This document shows positions 44,211 through 53,250 of a DNA stretch of 56,062 bases, piece by piece. The stretch comes from a virus. The position numbers were made by a program, and so were the translations under genes. Below the pieces are notes generated by a model. The model saw only the letters and a list, made by a program, of their open reading frames with translations, was not told where the DNA came from and made no database searches. The stretch is taken from positions 1 to 56,062 of IMG/VR virus record IMGVR_UViG_3300020473_001840. The stretch is one strand, 5' to 3'. Position 1 is the stretch's first letter, and every line of letters starts with the position of its first letter.

Positions 44211-47056
44211 CAGCTGTTTCAAATAATAAAATGGCGGCATGCGGCAATACTTTGCCTGCTCTTTATATTGAAAAAGTTGCTGTTTATGATTCGTATTTAG
44301 AAGTTACATTAACATATTATATATACGCATCCGCAGCCCAAGATATATCTGAAGTAGTAAGCACCGTTTCAGATGTAAATTTTTATGTGTGCCCGGTTTT
44401 TGATGGATACCCAGCACCAGAAGAAGTGTCTGGTATAGCTTATGGAGCACAAGATATATCTAAAACTAATAGAATAGGCCAACTTATATCGTTAGGCAGG
44501 GGTGTGCCTAATTATATATCAAAACTTATGGAAAGCGATGAAATGTTTGATGTATTTATCGCTGATGATGACGAGGATTTTAACTATTATTCTCTTTACA
44601 ATCATAAAGGAGCTTTTGGTATCTCTGCTAATGAGTTTGAATTGGTAGAAGAAGAAGTGGGTACTATTTTTAGAACTGCAAAATACAGCAGAACTCTCAC
44701 AATTACCCCAGACTATCTTGGAACCTCAACCCCCTCATCAGACGATATTAGTGATTCTTATGGTGATATATTCCTTAATGCGGCAAATTTAGATTTTGAT
44801 TTAACATTAATTAGTTTTTCAACAACCGTAGATCTTGGTCATGATTTTGGAGGCGAAATGTTTGCAGAGTTTGCGACCAGTTTAAATGAGACGCCTCGTC
44901 TAAAAAATCTTTACAGAGGCTTTTTCTCAGATATATCGCACCAACATATATTTAAGCGTGGCCAGATGCACAAGGAGCCTATACCGGCATATGTGCTACC
45001 AAATATGATTCCCTATAATGGCGATGTTTTACAAACTATCAATGGAGACTATCGACAAGCAAACGCAACTGTAAACAATGCTATGATGGTTAGCAGATTT
45101 AGAGAATTGCTTCAAGAAAGCACATCCGCCCACGGAGAATATTTTGATTCAGCCATGTCTACGTTTACTATGCTGCTGATACAATTTGCAGAATCTCCAT
45201 TTTTGTTGAAAAATCTTAACGAATTTGGCTTGACTTATGTAGATAAATCACGCGCTACAGTTCCAGGGCGCTGGTATCATTCTTTTAGAAGAACATTGTT
45301 GTCTTTAAATGATATGGTCCGTCAATTACCTATGCTAAGAAAACAATTAATTACCACCCCTGTTCTTATTGATTATAGAAGCGAAACAGAACTTAACTAT
45401 ACATCCCCGGATCCGGGCACTTATGATACAAGTGAAGATTACATTTTTACTAATGAGGGATCATTCATAATGTCTCGAATAGGGATCTTTGATCGAAGTC
45501 AGTATACGTGGCTGTCGGAGGATCCGGATATCGCCGAAAAAGATACCGGTGATGCTTTAATAGATACTGATCTCTTTTACAGCCTTGAATATGTTAATGT
45601 AGATACAGGATTTTTCTTTTTTGATTATGAAAAAGCGATTAGAACTCAAACAACGTTATCACATTATTTAAACTTTGATGCTTTGACCTCGTTCTTTGGC
45701 CAGGGGCTAATAAATCAACATTTTAAACTTGATGAAGTTGAGCTTTGGCGATTTAATTCTGATGGTACGATAATCTCTAGACAACAGACAACATACGATA
45801 GTTCGTTAGAATCTTCAGGGCCTTCTATTGTGTCTGCTAGCGCAACAGTTTCTTATGGTACTGTTTCTGATATGGGATATTCGCCTGGATTGCTGTCTTA
45901 TAATTATGATACTGAAGATGTCGGCGACGAACGTTTAGGAGTAGCGGCGCAACTATCAGACAATACTGAAATTTTGTATCCTGAATTAATGTTGAGGAAT
46001 TTTGCACTTCCAGGACAAAGTGAGCAAAACGAATATCGATTAATGGCGTTTCAATTTATGGGCCTTTACGATTCTGATGGAACTTATGAAACTAGCCCTC
46101 GTATTGATGATTATTATGTTGCATCAGTTACATGCATTGATTACACCAAGCAACTCATTATGGCTATGACCAGTTCATTAGCAAATTATACTACTGGCTC
46201 CTTTGCCGACTATCTTGCCGCAGCTCAAGAATATTGTAGCTACAATAATGTTGACGGTTTTTTTAATGATTTTTTCGCTAGCAATGCTGAAGCTCAGTTT
46301 GGTGGAGAACCCGGTAGCGCACCGTGGATTTGGGCGCCGACTATTTATAATCTTCATCGAGAAATGTTGTATGCACATTTTGGTGGAAATTTACAGCTTT
46401 TAACGTCAAATACTATAAGCTTGAGTGAGCGTATTTCACCACATACAGGCCGTCTAGACGAACTCGAAGATTTTGCAGAAGATCTTCAAGGATTGCTGGA
46501 CTTTTATGATTCGATTGATTTAAGTGCGTGGGGGTCGGAACGCTCAATTACATTCGGCAGCACGCAAGTACCAGTTTCTCAATTTGGAAGACCGACTTTC
46601 CCAGATTTTGAAATTGATCCTATCTACGAAGATCCAGATTACGAACCGCCTGAACCCGAGCGAACTTGGCACGAAACTCATATATATACATACGAGTTTG
46701 GCAAATACTTTATAGGTGTTGATGATGGTAAACTCAAGGCAGCGCTGACAACGAGGTTGAACAATTGGAATGCAGGAACGAGCAGTGATCCAGAATTTAA
46801 CGATGATTATCAAGAGATGTGGGACGAAATAGAAGAGTGGATTGAAGCTTATGACGGCGTAGTACGAGACGAAGTAGAAGACGGAGACGCATCAGCTTCT
46901 AGAACTGCAAGTTTTCAGGACGAAGTTGATCCGGAATGGAACGACATCCACTGGCCTCATGATATGCTGCTCTATGAATTTAAGATCTCGTATAAGGATG
47001 GAGACAAAAATGATGGCCGGGTAGATGTCTGGGAAAAAGCGTATTATATTGGTTAA
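44204..47056 (+). CDS. structural protein, acidic C terminus
   Basis: A 950-residue protein of no family I recognise. It is beta-rich with many Tyr, Asp and Ser residues. The last 180 residues are strongly acidic (PDFEIDPIYEDPDYEPPEPER and EEWIEAYD) and contain WHETHIYTYEFG. The start overlaps the previous gene by 7 bases, and 14 bases separate the stop from the next small gene. Co-transcription with the 357- and 912-residue genes suggests a tail-periphery role. Confidence 0.55.
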   Translation: MLTAVSNNKMAACGNTLPALYIEKVAVYDSYLEVTLTYYIYASAAQDISEVVSTVSDVNFYVCPVFDGYPAPEEVSGIAYGAQDISKTNRIGQLISLGRGVPNYISKLMESDEMFDVFIADDDEDFNYYSLYNHKGAFGISANEFELVEEEVGTIFRTAKYSRTLTITPDYLGTSTPSSDDISDSYGDIFLNAANLDFDLTLISFSTTVDLGHDFGGEMFAEFATSLNETPRLKNLYRGFFSDISHQHIFKRGQMHKEPIPAYVLPNMIPYNGDVLQTINGDYRQANATVNNAMMVSRFRELLQESTSAHGEYFDSAMSTFTMLLIQFAESPFLLKNLNEFGLTYVDKSRATVPGRWYHSFRRTLLSLNDMVRQLPMLRKQLITTPVLIDYRSETELNYTSPDPGTYDTSEDYIFTNEGSFIMSRIGIFDRSQYTWLSEDPDIAEKDTGDALIDTDLFYSLEYVNVDTGFFFFDYEKAIRTQTTLSHYLNFDALTSFFGQGLINQHFKLDEVELWRFNSDGTIISRQQTTYDSSLESSGPSIVSASATVSYGTVSDMGYSPGLLSYNYDTEDVGDERLGVAAQLSDNTEILYPELMLRNFALPGQSEQNEYRLMAFQFMGLYDSDGTYETSPRIDDYYVASVTCIDYTKQLIMAMTSSLANYTTGSFADYLAAAQEYCSYNNVDGFFNDFFASNAEAQFGGEPGSAPWIWAPTIYNLHREMLYAHFGGNLQLLTSNTISLSERISPHTGRLDELEDFAEDLQGLLDFYDSIDLSAWGSERSITFGSTQVPVSQFGRPTFPDFEIDPIYEDPDYEPPEPERTWHETHIYTYEFGKYFIGVDDGKLKAALTTRLNNWNAGTSSDPEFNDDYQEMWDEIEEWIEAYDGVVRDEVEDGDASASRTASFQDEVDPEWNDIHWPHDMLLYEFKISYKDGDKNDGRVDVWEKAYYIG

Positions 47057-47070
47057 ATTGGAGATTTAAA

Positions 47071-47685
47071 ATGGGTTATAAAAGTTTTTCTACATCAAAG
47101 TTAAAAAATGCTAAAAAAATGAAAGCTGTACGTGAGCGCGCTAATCGCAGATTAGTAAATGGAAGTTACGAGTCTAATCTAAATAGCGTCTCTTTTAAGC
47201 TTAATAATGCTGAACAAATTTTGCGCAGAAAAGGTGTTGCTGTACAATCGCACAATTATGAAGTTCAAGGAATGATAGACATGATTGCAACGTCAAAAGG
47301 CGACACCTCTCAAACTGAAAAGATTAAACAGGTGGCTACTGCGTACGCCGTTCTAGAATCAATAGGCATCTCGGCTATCCCCAACCAGCCCAGATCCCGC
47401 ACATTTATGAACACTGACCCTTTACACTTAAAGGATGCAAATTCTCCAGTAGATATTGAACGTGTAAAAAAAGAAAAAAATGAACTTATTTCAACCAAAA
47501 AAAGCTTTAAAGATCATAAAAATCCATTTTATAATTTAGATGCAAACATATCCAAACAAGAGTTGAGAGAAATTAGAAATCGTAAAAAAATGGATGAAAT
47601 GGTTAATCCTTCTAATGTAGCGGCCGCATTTTTTGATTTAAACATGCTAATTAGTAGTGTACCAACACTAGGACAATTTAAATAA
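47071..47685 (+). CDS. basic hypothetical virion-cluster protein
   Basis: A 204-residue Lys/Arg-rich protein with MGYKSFSTSKLKNAKK at the N terminus, an NAEQILRRKGV helix near residue 46 and a coiled-coil-like KKEKNELISTKK region near 133. Not recognised. High positive charge is unusual among the acidic tail proteins around it, so it may bind an acidic partner such as the C terminus of the preceding 950-residue protein. It overlaps the next gene by one base. Confidence 0.5.
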   Translation: MGYKSFSTSKLKNAKKMKAVRERANRRLVNGSYESNLNSVSFKLNNAEQILRRKGVAVQSHNYEVQGMIDMIATSKGDTSQTEKIKQVATAYAVLESIGISAIPNQPRSRTFMNTDPLHLKDANSPVDIERVKKEKNELISTKKSFKDHKNPFYNLDANISKQELREIRNRKKMDEMVNPSNVAAAFFDLNMLISSVPTLGQFK

Positions 47686-48419
47686 TGGGAGCCGCTACAT
47701 ACATAGAGGCCTCTGGTTCGGCCGCCCCGGAAGAAGCAACTTATACCGATGCTGCACTTGAAGGCTTCGATGTGGCTGCCGGCACTGATGCGTCCGGATC
47801 AGTAGGTATAATTTATTCTCTTGAAGCATTCGATGAGAATGGATTCTATTTTGACCTTACACCAGGGTTTGCAGTCTCAGGAGATGCTGAGAATATTGCT
47901 AACATACTTCAAACCATATCAAGCAGCCAAATGACTCTTGTACAAGAAATATATATGTACACGCTTGATGTTCCAAGCGAAGGAGATAGATATATAACAA
48001 TAACATCCCCCGGATACAACGGTCTTACAGATCCTGTAATTTCTAGCTTCGCCGAAGATACCATACTCACACCTGGCGATCCATTCGGTACTTCTTTTAC
48101 GCAACATCTTCAGGCGGGAGACTATACTATTACATTAGATGGCGCCGAAGTAACTGGTCTTATATCGCAATTTGGAAATCCAAATGCGCTGGGTTCTTCA
48201 ACAGCTGAGTTGATAGAGGGAATAATATCTGATGTTGCTTCAACTGTAGAAAATTCATATATTTCTAGACGCGTCCATTTACCGCGCACAAAAGCTTTGA
48301 GAATATTACCACGTGAATTTTCAACGTTAGCTCCCATCCCTATCGCCCAAACTGGTTCATTTGATAGTGCGGCTTCTACACTAGCGTCCACAATGACTAC
48401 GGAATCTACGGGATATTAA
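47685..48419 (+). CDS. hypothetical tail-cluster protein, Ala/Ser-rich
   Basis: A 244-residue acidic protein with an Ala/Glu/Ser-rich N terminus (EASGSAAPEEATYTDAA) and beta-strand patterns after that. A VHLPRTKALRILPREF segment near residue 193 stands out as basic. No family is recognised. It starts on the last base of the preceding stop, and the next gene begins one base after its own stop, so it is translationally coupled on both sides. Confidence 0.5.
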   Translation: MGAATYIEASGSAAPEEATYTDAALEGFDVAAGTDASGSVGIIYSLEAFDENGFYFDLTPGFAVSGDAENIANILQTISSSQMTLVQEIYMYTLDVPSEGDRYITITSPGYNGLTDPVISSFAEDTILTPGDPFGTSFTQHLQAGDYTITLDGAEVTGLISQFGNPNALGSSTAELIEGIISDVASTVENSYISRRVHLPRTKALRILPREFSTLAPIPIAQTGSFDSAASTLASTMTTESTGY

Positions 48420-48420
48420 T

Positions 48421-51159
48421 ATGAGTTCAAAAGTTAAAACATTTAATTTTATTAATAGAGGATTGGTGTCTTCTTCTGGGCCCACATTGCGTACTGCTTT
48501 AGGAGGCGGTTATTGGAAGCTTGAAGCCGAAGTTGATAATACAACAGAGCCTGAGTTTGTCTCTTTGGGAGACGGTTCTGGCGTGGGTTCTGCCGGCCGC
48601 GAGCTTCCCGAAAATGATATTTTTTCTCGTGTATTGACTGATTGGCCTTTAAGCACCACTAGTAGCGCTAGGGTATCAGTTCCAAGTTATAAAGTGGCTG
48701 TTAGACTTGTGGGCGAAGCGGATCATATTGCTGATGATGCAGAGTGGAGAACAATAATTGCTGGTGGCTCTTATGGAACCGCCTCTTACGAAGGCGTATT
48801 CATGCCGCGTTCGTATGACGACACTAGTTTTGAAATTCAAATGCCTTATATGCCGCTTTATTTGAAGACATATGATTATGAGAACTATGAAGACTATGAA
48901 GTGTTTGGCTTAGGGTACGACTACAATCATCATATAAGTGAATTTCAAAATTATATAATAGATATTGATAGTGAACTACAAATTCCTAGTTATTATTTAT
49001 TATTAAATCATAAGCTTGGATTTGAAGATCAAAATAGTGAAGCTTTTAACAACTTATTAAGTCGCGAAGGAACAGAGTCAACTGAGCATATTTTAAGCAT
49101 ATATTCAACTCAATTCCCGCCTGTATATGATATAGACGCAGCAGATTTTGAATTAGAAACCGGCATATTTTTAGATAAAATACATAATATGGTTGGTTAT
49201 TTTACTGGCTCTTTTATTACCACGCCATTGTCTGCGTCTACCATTCAAGATGTAGAGTATATGGGAAAAAACTTATTTTTCAATAAAACGTCCCAGTTTA
49301 GAACGTTTCTAGAGTCGTTACAATACAAAGATCGCATGCCTTATTATGCCAAACTTAGTGTTCCGGTCACGGACACAGAGGGCACTTTTTATACTTATAT
49401 ATCAAGCTCTGGTTTTGAAAATATTATGCTAACTTATTTAAAGGAATATTTTGTAGACAAGCCACAGCAAGCAACTACAATTACATATGAAAACTATGTT
49501 AATGGTCTTTACCCCGTTGCTTCAAGTATATCAGAGGAACATGTTGTTGATGGAGATTTTCGATTTCCCCAATATACTTTTAAAGCATGCAATCTATACA
49601 CAATGATTCTGGATACATTTAGAAATTCAGCCAGAGAAAGAGAGGGAGATTTTTGTATTGTTGGGGGTCAAGATGCTGATCGACAAAAAATCATTAATTC
49701 GATAGGCAGATATCGATATTGTAATACAGTGGCTGCATTAAATCTGCTAGAAAAAGTCAATGAACATTTGACCATAGACACTCCTATTCCTGGCCTTAGC
49801 TTAAACCCAGGCAATGAAACGCAATTAGAAGATTTATTGAATGCATCTCAAGAATCCCGCTATAGCGAAATACTTGCCTATAGAATTGAAAAAAGAAAAC
49901 CGTATAGAGCGGCGGATACCACCGATGTTGCGACTGAAGAAGTTCCTTCAGGAAAAGTGCTTCAAAACTTCTTAATTTCTAATGCTAATACGTTGTTGAG
50001 ATCAAATTCAAATAGAGATGGGTTTACCATATTTGATTCCCAAATCAAATATGGGGAACAATATACATATTCAATGTTTGCATATGTTTTAATAACTGGA
50101 TTTAGTTATGGTATATCTGATACGGTAGTAAGTAGACAATTGGCGACAACGGCAAGTTCGGACACCGCTGATACTACGTATTGTGTAGAGTTTTATAATC
50201 CATTTAGATCTAACTTTCCAACAAGAGATAGGCTTGTTTACACTGATGGATTTTCATATTCAACTCCAGCAACAAGTAGCTATTATACAGCAGCTCAATT
50301 AAATTCACCGTATAGATACCTTGCAGATTTTAATTTTTCATGTGAACCGTTGCTGCAGATTGTAGAGGTGCCATTAGGCGGCAAAGCACTTACAGTGTTA
50401 GATCACCCTATGCAAGAAATAGATTTATCTCCGTTTCAAAGAATGGACGCTTCACAGACTATAGGATTTTTAGTTAATTTAGAGTCCCCTCAATCATTGA
50501 CTTTTCCGACGATATTGACTGAAAATGATTTTGATTATAGATCAAAATATCTGGTCTCTAACGATCTTATTGATACTGATAAAATCAGCGATCGCTGCCG
50601 ATCGCAGCCCAATCGAGTTCAAATATATCGAAAAACCACAATGCCTAGAAGTAAAACAGATTTTAGCGAAGAGGATTTAATTGTCGAAAAAGATTTAATA
50701 TTGCCGAATACTTCTTATAGTTTAACAAATTGTGTACACGAAGAAAGAGTACAGACTAATAAAGAATATTATTATTTAATGAGATTTATAAGCAACAATG
50801 AAACCATTGGACATACAACTGCCGTTGTTAAAGCGCAATTAGTTAGCGATGGAGGCTATATATATTCTTTATTCGATCAATTTACAGAGCAAGATTTGTT
50901 AGAAGTGTATTCGGACAATATAGCCCCAATAACTCCTGCGATTCAATTTAAAAAATTAATGCAGATTATTCCCAATATTCATCAAATAGCGCTTGATGAT
51001 ACAGATGTAGATTATACAAATAGCTCATACAGCGAAATTTCAAATTTAAAAGTAGGAACAATGGACGAAAGTATTTTTGATAAAACTTTTAAAATTAGAC
51101 TAACATCTAAGAAAACAGGCAAAAAAATTGATTTAAATGTAACTTACAAATTAAATTAA
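48421..51159 (+). CDS. large structural protein with fibronectin-III-like segments
   Basis: A 912-residue protein. The N-terminal 200 residues are beta-rich (SSKVKTFNFINRG). From about residue 485, LAYRIEKRKPY followed by ISNAN and GEQYTYSMFAYVLITG, and again QIYRKT then EYYYLMRFISNNE near 780, look like paired strands of fibronectin-III-type domains, though I cannot confirm the fold. KVGTMDESIFDKTFKIRLTSKKTGKKIDLNV ends it as a beta hairpin. No enzymatic motif is seen. Probably a tail or baseplate outer structural protein. Confidence 0.5.
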   Translation: MSSKVKTFNFINRGLVSSSGPTLRTALGGGYWKLEAEVDNTTEPEFVSLGDGSGVGSAGRELPENDIFSRVLTDWPLSTTSSARVSVPSYKVAVRLVGEADHIADDAEWRTIIAGGSYGTASYEGVFMPRSYDDTSFEIQMPYMPLYLKTYDYENYEDYEVFGLGYDYNHHISEFQNYIIDIDSELQIPSYYLLLNHKLGFEDQNSEAFNNLLSREGTESTEHILSIYSTQFPPVYDIDAADFELETGIFLDKIHNMVGYFTGSFITTPLSASTIQDVEYMGKNLFFNKTSQFRTFLESLQYKDRMPYYAKLSVPVTDTEGTFYTYISSSGFENIMLTYLKEYFVDKPQQATTITYENYVNGLYPVASSISEEHVVDGDFRFPQYTFKACNLYTMILDTFRNSAREREGDFCIVGGQDADRQKIINSIGRYRYCNTVAALNLLEKVNEHLTIDTPIPGLSLNPGNETQLEDLLNASQESRYSEILAYRIEKRKPYRAADTTDVATEEVPSGKVLQNFLISNANTLLRSNSNRDGFTIFDSQIKYGEQYTYSMFAYVLITGFSYGISDTVVSRQLATTASSDTADTTYCVEFYNPFRSNFPTRDRLVYTDGFSYSTPATSSYYTAAQLNSPYRYLADFNFSCEPLLQIVEVPLGGKALTVLDHPMQEIDLSPFQRMDASQTIGFLVNLESPQSLTFPTILTENDFDYRSKYLVSNDLIDTDKISDRCRSQPNRVQIYRKTTMPRSKTDFSEEDLIVEKDLILPNTSYSLTNCVHEERVQTNKEYYYLMRFISNNETIGHTTAVVKAQLVSDGGYIYSLFDQFTEQDLLEVYSDNIAPITPAIQFKKLMQIIPNIHQIALDDTDVDYTNSSYSEISNLKVGTMDESIFDKTFKIRLTSKKTGKKIDLNVTYKLN

Positions 51160-51162
51160 ATA
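51156..51162 (+). promoter_or_regulatory. possible late-promoter-like element (weak)
   Basis: TTAAATA differs by one base from the last seven of the T4 late consensus TATAAATA and lies 18 bases before the ATG at 51181, close to the start of the largest repeated gene pair. It overlaps the end of the preceding gene. Only one weak match among many short gaps, so chance is likely. Confidence 0.2.
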
Positions 51163-51180
51163 ATATTTATAAGAGAACAA

Positions 51181-52173
51181 ATGGCTTTTTTAGACAATTC
51201 AGGTACAATAATAATAGACGCAGTTTTAACTGATGTCGGCCGTAAACAAATGGCACAAGGAAAATTTAAGATTTCTAAATTCTCTTTAGGCGATGATGAG
51301 CTTGACTATAGCTTGGTGGACGTGGATGACGACGACTATGATAAAATAGAAGCGCTCCCAATAATGGAGGCTTTTGCGAACGATGGAGCTGTTATTAATT
51401 ATGGGTTAAAAGATTATAATAGTGACGATATATTGTACATTCCAGAAATTAAAGTAAATGAATTATTAAACGTTAGTGTGAAAAAACACTCAGCCCAGCC
51501 AGATTATTATTATTTAACAGTTAACGAAGAGACATCTCGAAAGCTTAAGTCTTTGCTTGGTTCTACTGAGTATTATTTACAAAACAATAGCTATTCGCAG
51601 AATAAAATTATATTTGAATCAGGAATACATAGTGACAAAATTCCACGTTCACAAAAATCTAGAGAGAGATACATATTAAACTACAATTTATTAGACAGAT
51701 ATTTTATAATTAACTGTGATCGAAGATTTGTTGAAAAAGTTATGACTATAAACACGCAAGGTTCATATTTTGAAAACGATGCGGCAAATACTTTATTTTT
51801 TAATTTTGGCGCTTTGACCGAAATCGCTCCGTCTTCACTAAGTAAGGTTTCAGAATATCATAACTCGTATATAACACAAGCAATTGATAATTTAATTTAC
51901 AGCTATTCTGTTGCTTTAGACAGATCTCATTCCGCTATTAACGGCCCCCGCGGCACCGTTTCGGCCTGTAATTTTAAACTTATTAATGAACTAACGGTTA
52001 ATAGCAATCAAACAACAGATTTTAGATACGTCAAGTTTGGAATGACTGATCAAACTCTTTTCGGAGGATCTGATAAGTTTGACTATATTGATACAGTGGT
52101 GTATATCGAAGGCATCTCTAGCGCTGCAAGATTAGAAGTGCCTATCAGAATTTTAAGATATGCCGGCACTTAA
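51181..52173 (+). CDS. tail/fibre structural protein, first of a tandem paralogue pair
   Basis: A 330-residue protein starting MAFLDNSGTIIIDAVLTDVGRK, with SLGDDELDY shortly after. The C terminus has AINGPRGT and DYIDTVVYIEG, and ends in VPIRILRYAG. The gene at 52224 shares this layout end to end, with divergent middles. Not a named family to me, but the first 20 nucleotides of the two genes are identical and the motif order is conserved, so they come from a duplication. Likely a fibre or baseplate-peripheral subunit. Confidence 0.55.
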   Translation: MAFLDNSGTIIIDAVLTDVGRKQMAQGKFKISKFSLGDDELDYSLVDVDDDDYDKIEALPIMEAFANDGAVINYGLKDYNSDDILYIPEIKVNELLNVSVKKHSAQPDYYYLTVNEETSRKLKSLLGSTEYYLQNNSYSQNKIIFESGIHSDKIPRSQKSRERYILNYNLLDRYFIINCDRRFVEKVMTINTQGSYFENDAANTLFFNFGALTEIAPSSLSKVSEYHNSYITQAIDNLIYSYSVALDRSHSAINGPRGTVSACNFKLINELTVNSNQTTDFRYVKFGMTDQTLFGGSDKFDYIDTVVYIEGISSAARLEVPIRILRYAGT

Positions 52174-52223
52174 ACTATACTTTATTCAAATAATTACTAT
52201 TTATGTTAAGAGAGGAAAAATAA
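52174..52223 (+). other. largest intergenic gap, leader of the second paralogue
   Basis: This 50-base gap is AT-rich and holds CTATTTATG about 20 bases before the next ATG, followed by AAGAGAGG as ribosome site. The 51160-51180 leader of the first paralogue has TATTTATA and AAGAGA in the same order, so a short leader element seems to have been copied with the gene. No hairpin terminator is evident. Confidence 0.4.
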
Positions 52224-53231
52224 ATGGCTTTTTTAGACAATTCCGGCGACATCATTCTTGATGCCGTACTTACTGAAACCGGTCGTCAAAGACTTTCCGA
52301 GGGTTCTTTTAGTATTAATAAGTTTGGCTTAGGTGATGATGAAATCAATTACGGAACTTATAACTTATCACATCCATCTGGATCTGCATATTATGATTTA
52401 GAAATTATGCAAACGCCCATTTTCGAGGCAACCACAGCGACGGTTGCAAATATAAACTATGGACTTTTAAATATCACGAGGACCGATCTAGAATATTTGC
52501 CCACTATTAATATTAATGAAAAAACAAAAGTAGGCGGCTTAGTAAAATATGGAGGAATGTTTTATGTGGCTGTTAATGAAACTACTCGCACAAAACTAGA
52601 AGCTGAAAGCAACATAGGCACTAATGCTACCAGATCCGGAGAGACGTCGCTGCCTTATGTCTGTTTTGAGACTGGTCTAGATACTCAGGATATCGCCGCG
52701 ACTGCAGATAATAGAAGTGGCTATATAGTTAGCACTGGCTTATTAGATCTTTCGTTTGTGATAAATGCTGATTCTCGATTTATTACAGGCATTGGAGGTG
52801 TAGATAGCACTAGTACGTTTTTTAACGATACCTCCGATAACTCTTTGACTTCGACTCTAACTATGTCGTATGTTTATCGAAGTTCTGCTTCGACCATGTT
52901 GGATAATTATTCGACTTATACAATCAGCGCTTGCAAAAATCTTGTTTTTGAACCAGATACAGGAGATGATAACGATATTTCAGCAATTAAGGGCCCCCGC
53001 GGTTCCTTCAGCGGTCTCAATGTTCAAGCGGCTGGAGAGCTACAAACAGAAGCCGATGGAACAAGATCACCCAAATACGCTGACTATGGTACTGTCGCTA
53101 GCAGCCCAAGTGGCTTGAATGCAGTGTATGATTGGATTGATACGACTGTATATCTACAGGGATCTCGATCTGGAGCTACTTTACAAATCCCAATAAGGCT
53201 TATAAGATATGTAAGCGGAACGCCCTCATAA
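52224..53231 (+). CDS. tail/fibre structural protein, second of a tandem paralogue pair
   Basis: A 335-residue protein starting MAFLDNSGDIILDAVLTETGRQ, then FGLGDDEINY, with C-terminal AIKGPRGS, DWIDTTVYLQG and IPIRLIRY. These anchors align with the gene at 51181. The middle parts (LLDLSFVINADSRFITG against LLDRYFIINCDRRFVEK) also match. The pair may give alternative or paired subunits in a hetero-oligomer. Function not known; no enzymatic motif is visible. Confidence 0.55.
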   Translation: MAFLDNSGDIILDAVLTETGRQRLSEGSFSINKFGLGDDEINYGTYNLSHPSGSAYYDLEIMQTPIFEATTATVANINYGLLNITRTDLEYLPTININEKTKVGGLVKYGGMFYVAVNETTRTKLEAESNIGTNATRSGETSLPYVCFETGLDTQDIAATADNRSGYIVSTGLLDLSFVINADSRFITGIGGVDSTSTFFNDTSDNSLTSTLTMSYVYRSSASTMLDNYSTYTISACKNLVFEPDTGDDNDISAIKGPRGSFSGLNVQAAGELQTEADGTRSPKYADYGTVASSPSGLNAVYDWIDTTVYLQGSRSGATLQIPIRLIRYVSGTPS

Positions 53232-53250
53232 ATTTGGAGAGAAATAATAT

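Noticed and set aside
51164-51171. TATTTATA, a late-promoter core on the - strand
   Set aside because: It would drive antisense transcription into the 912-residue gene, and no - strand gene is supported.
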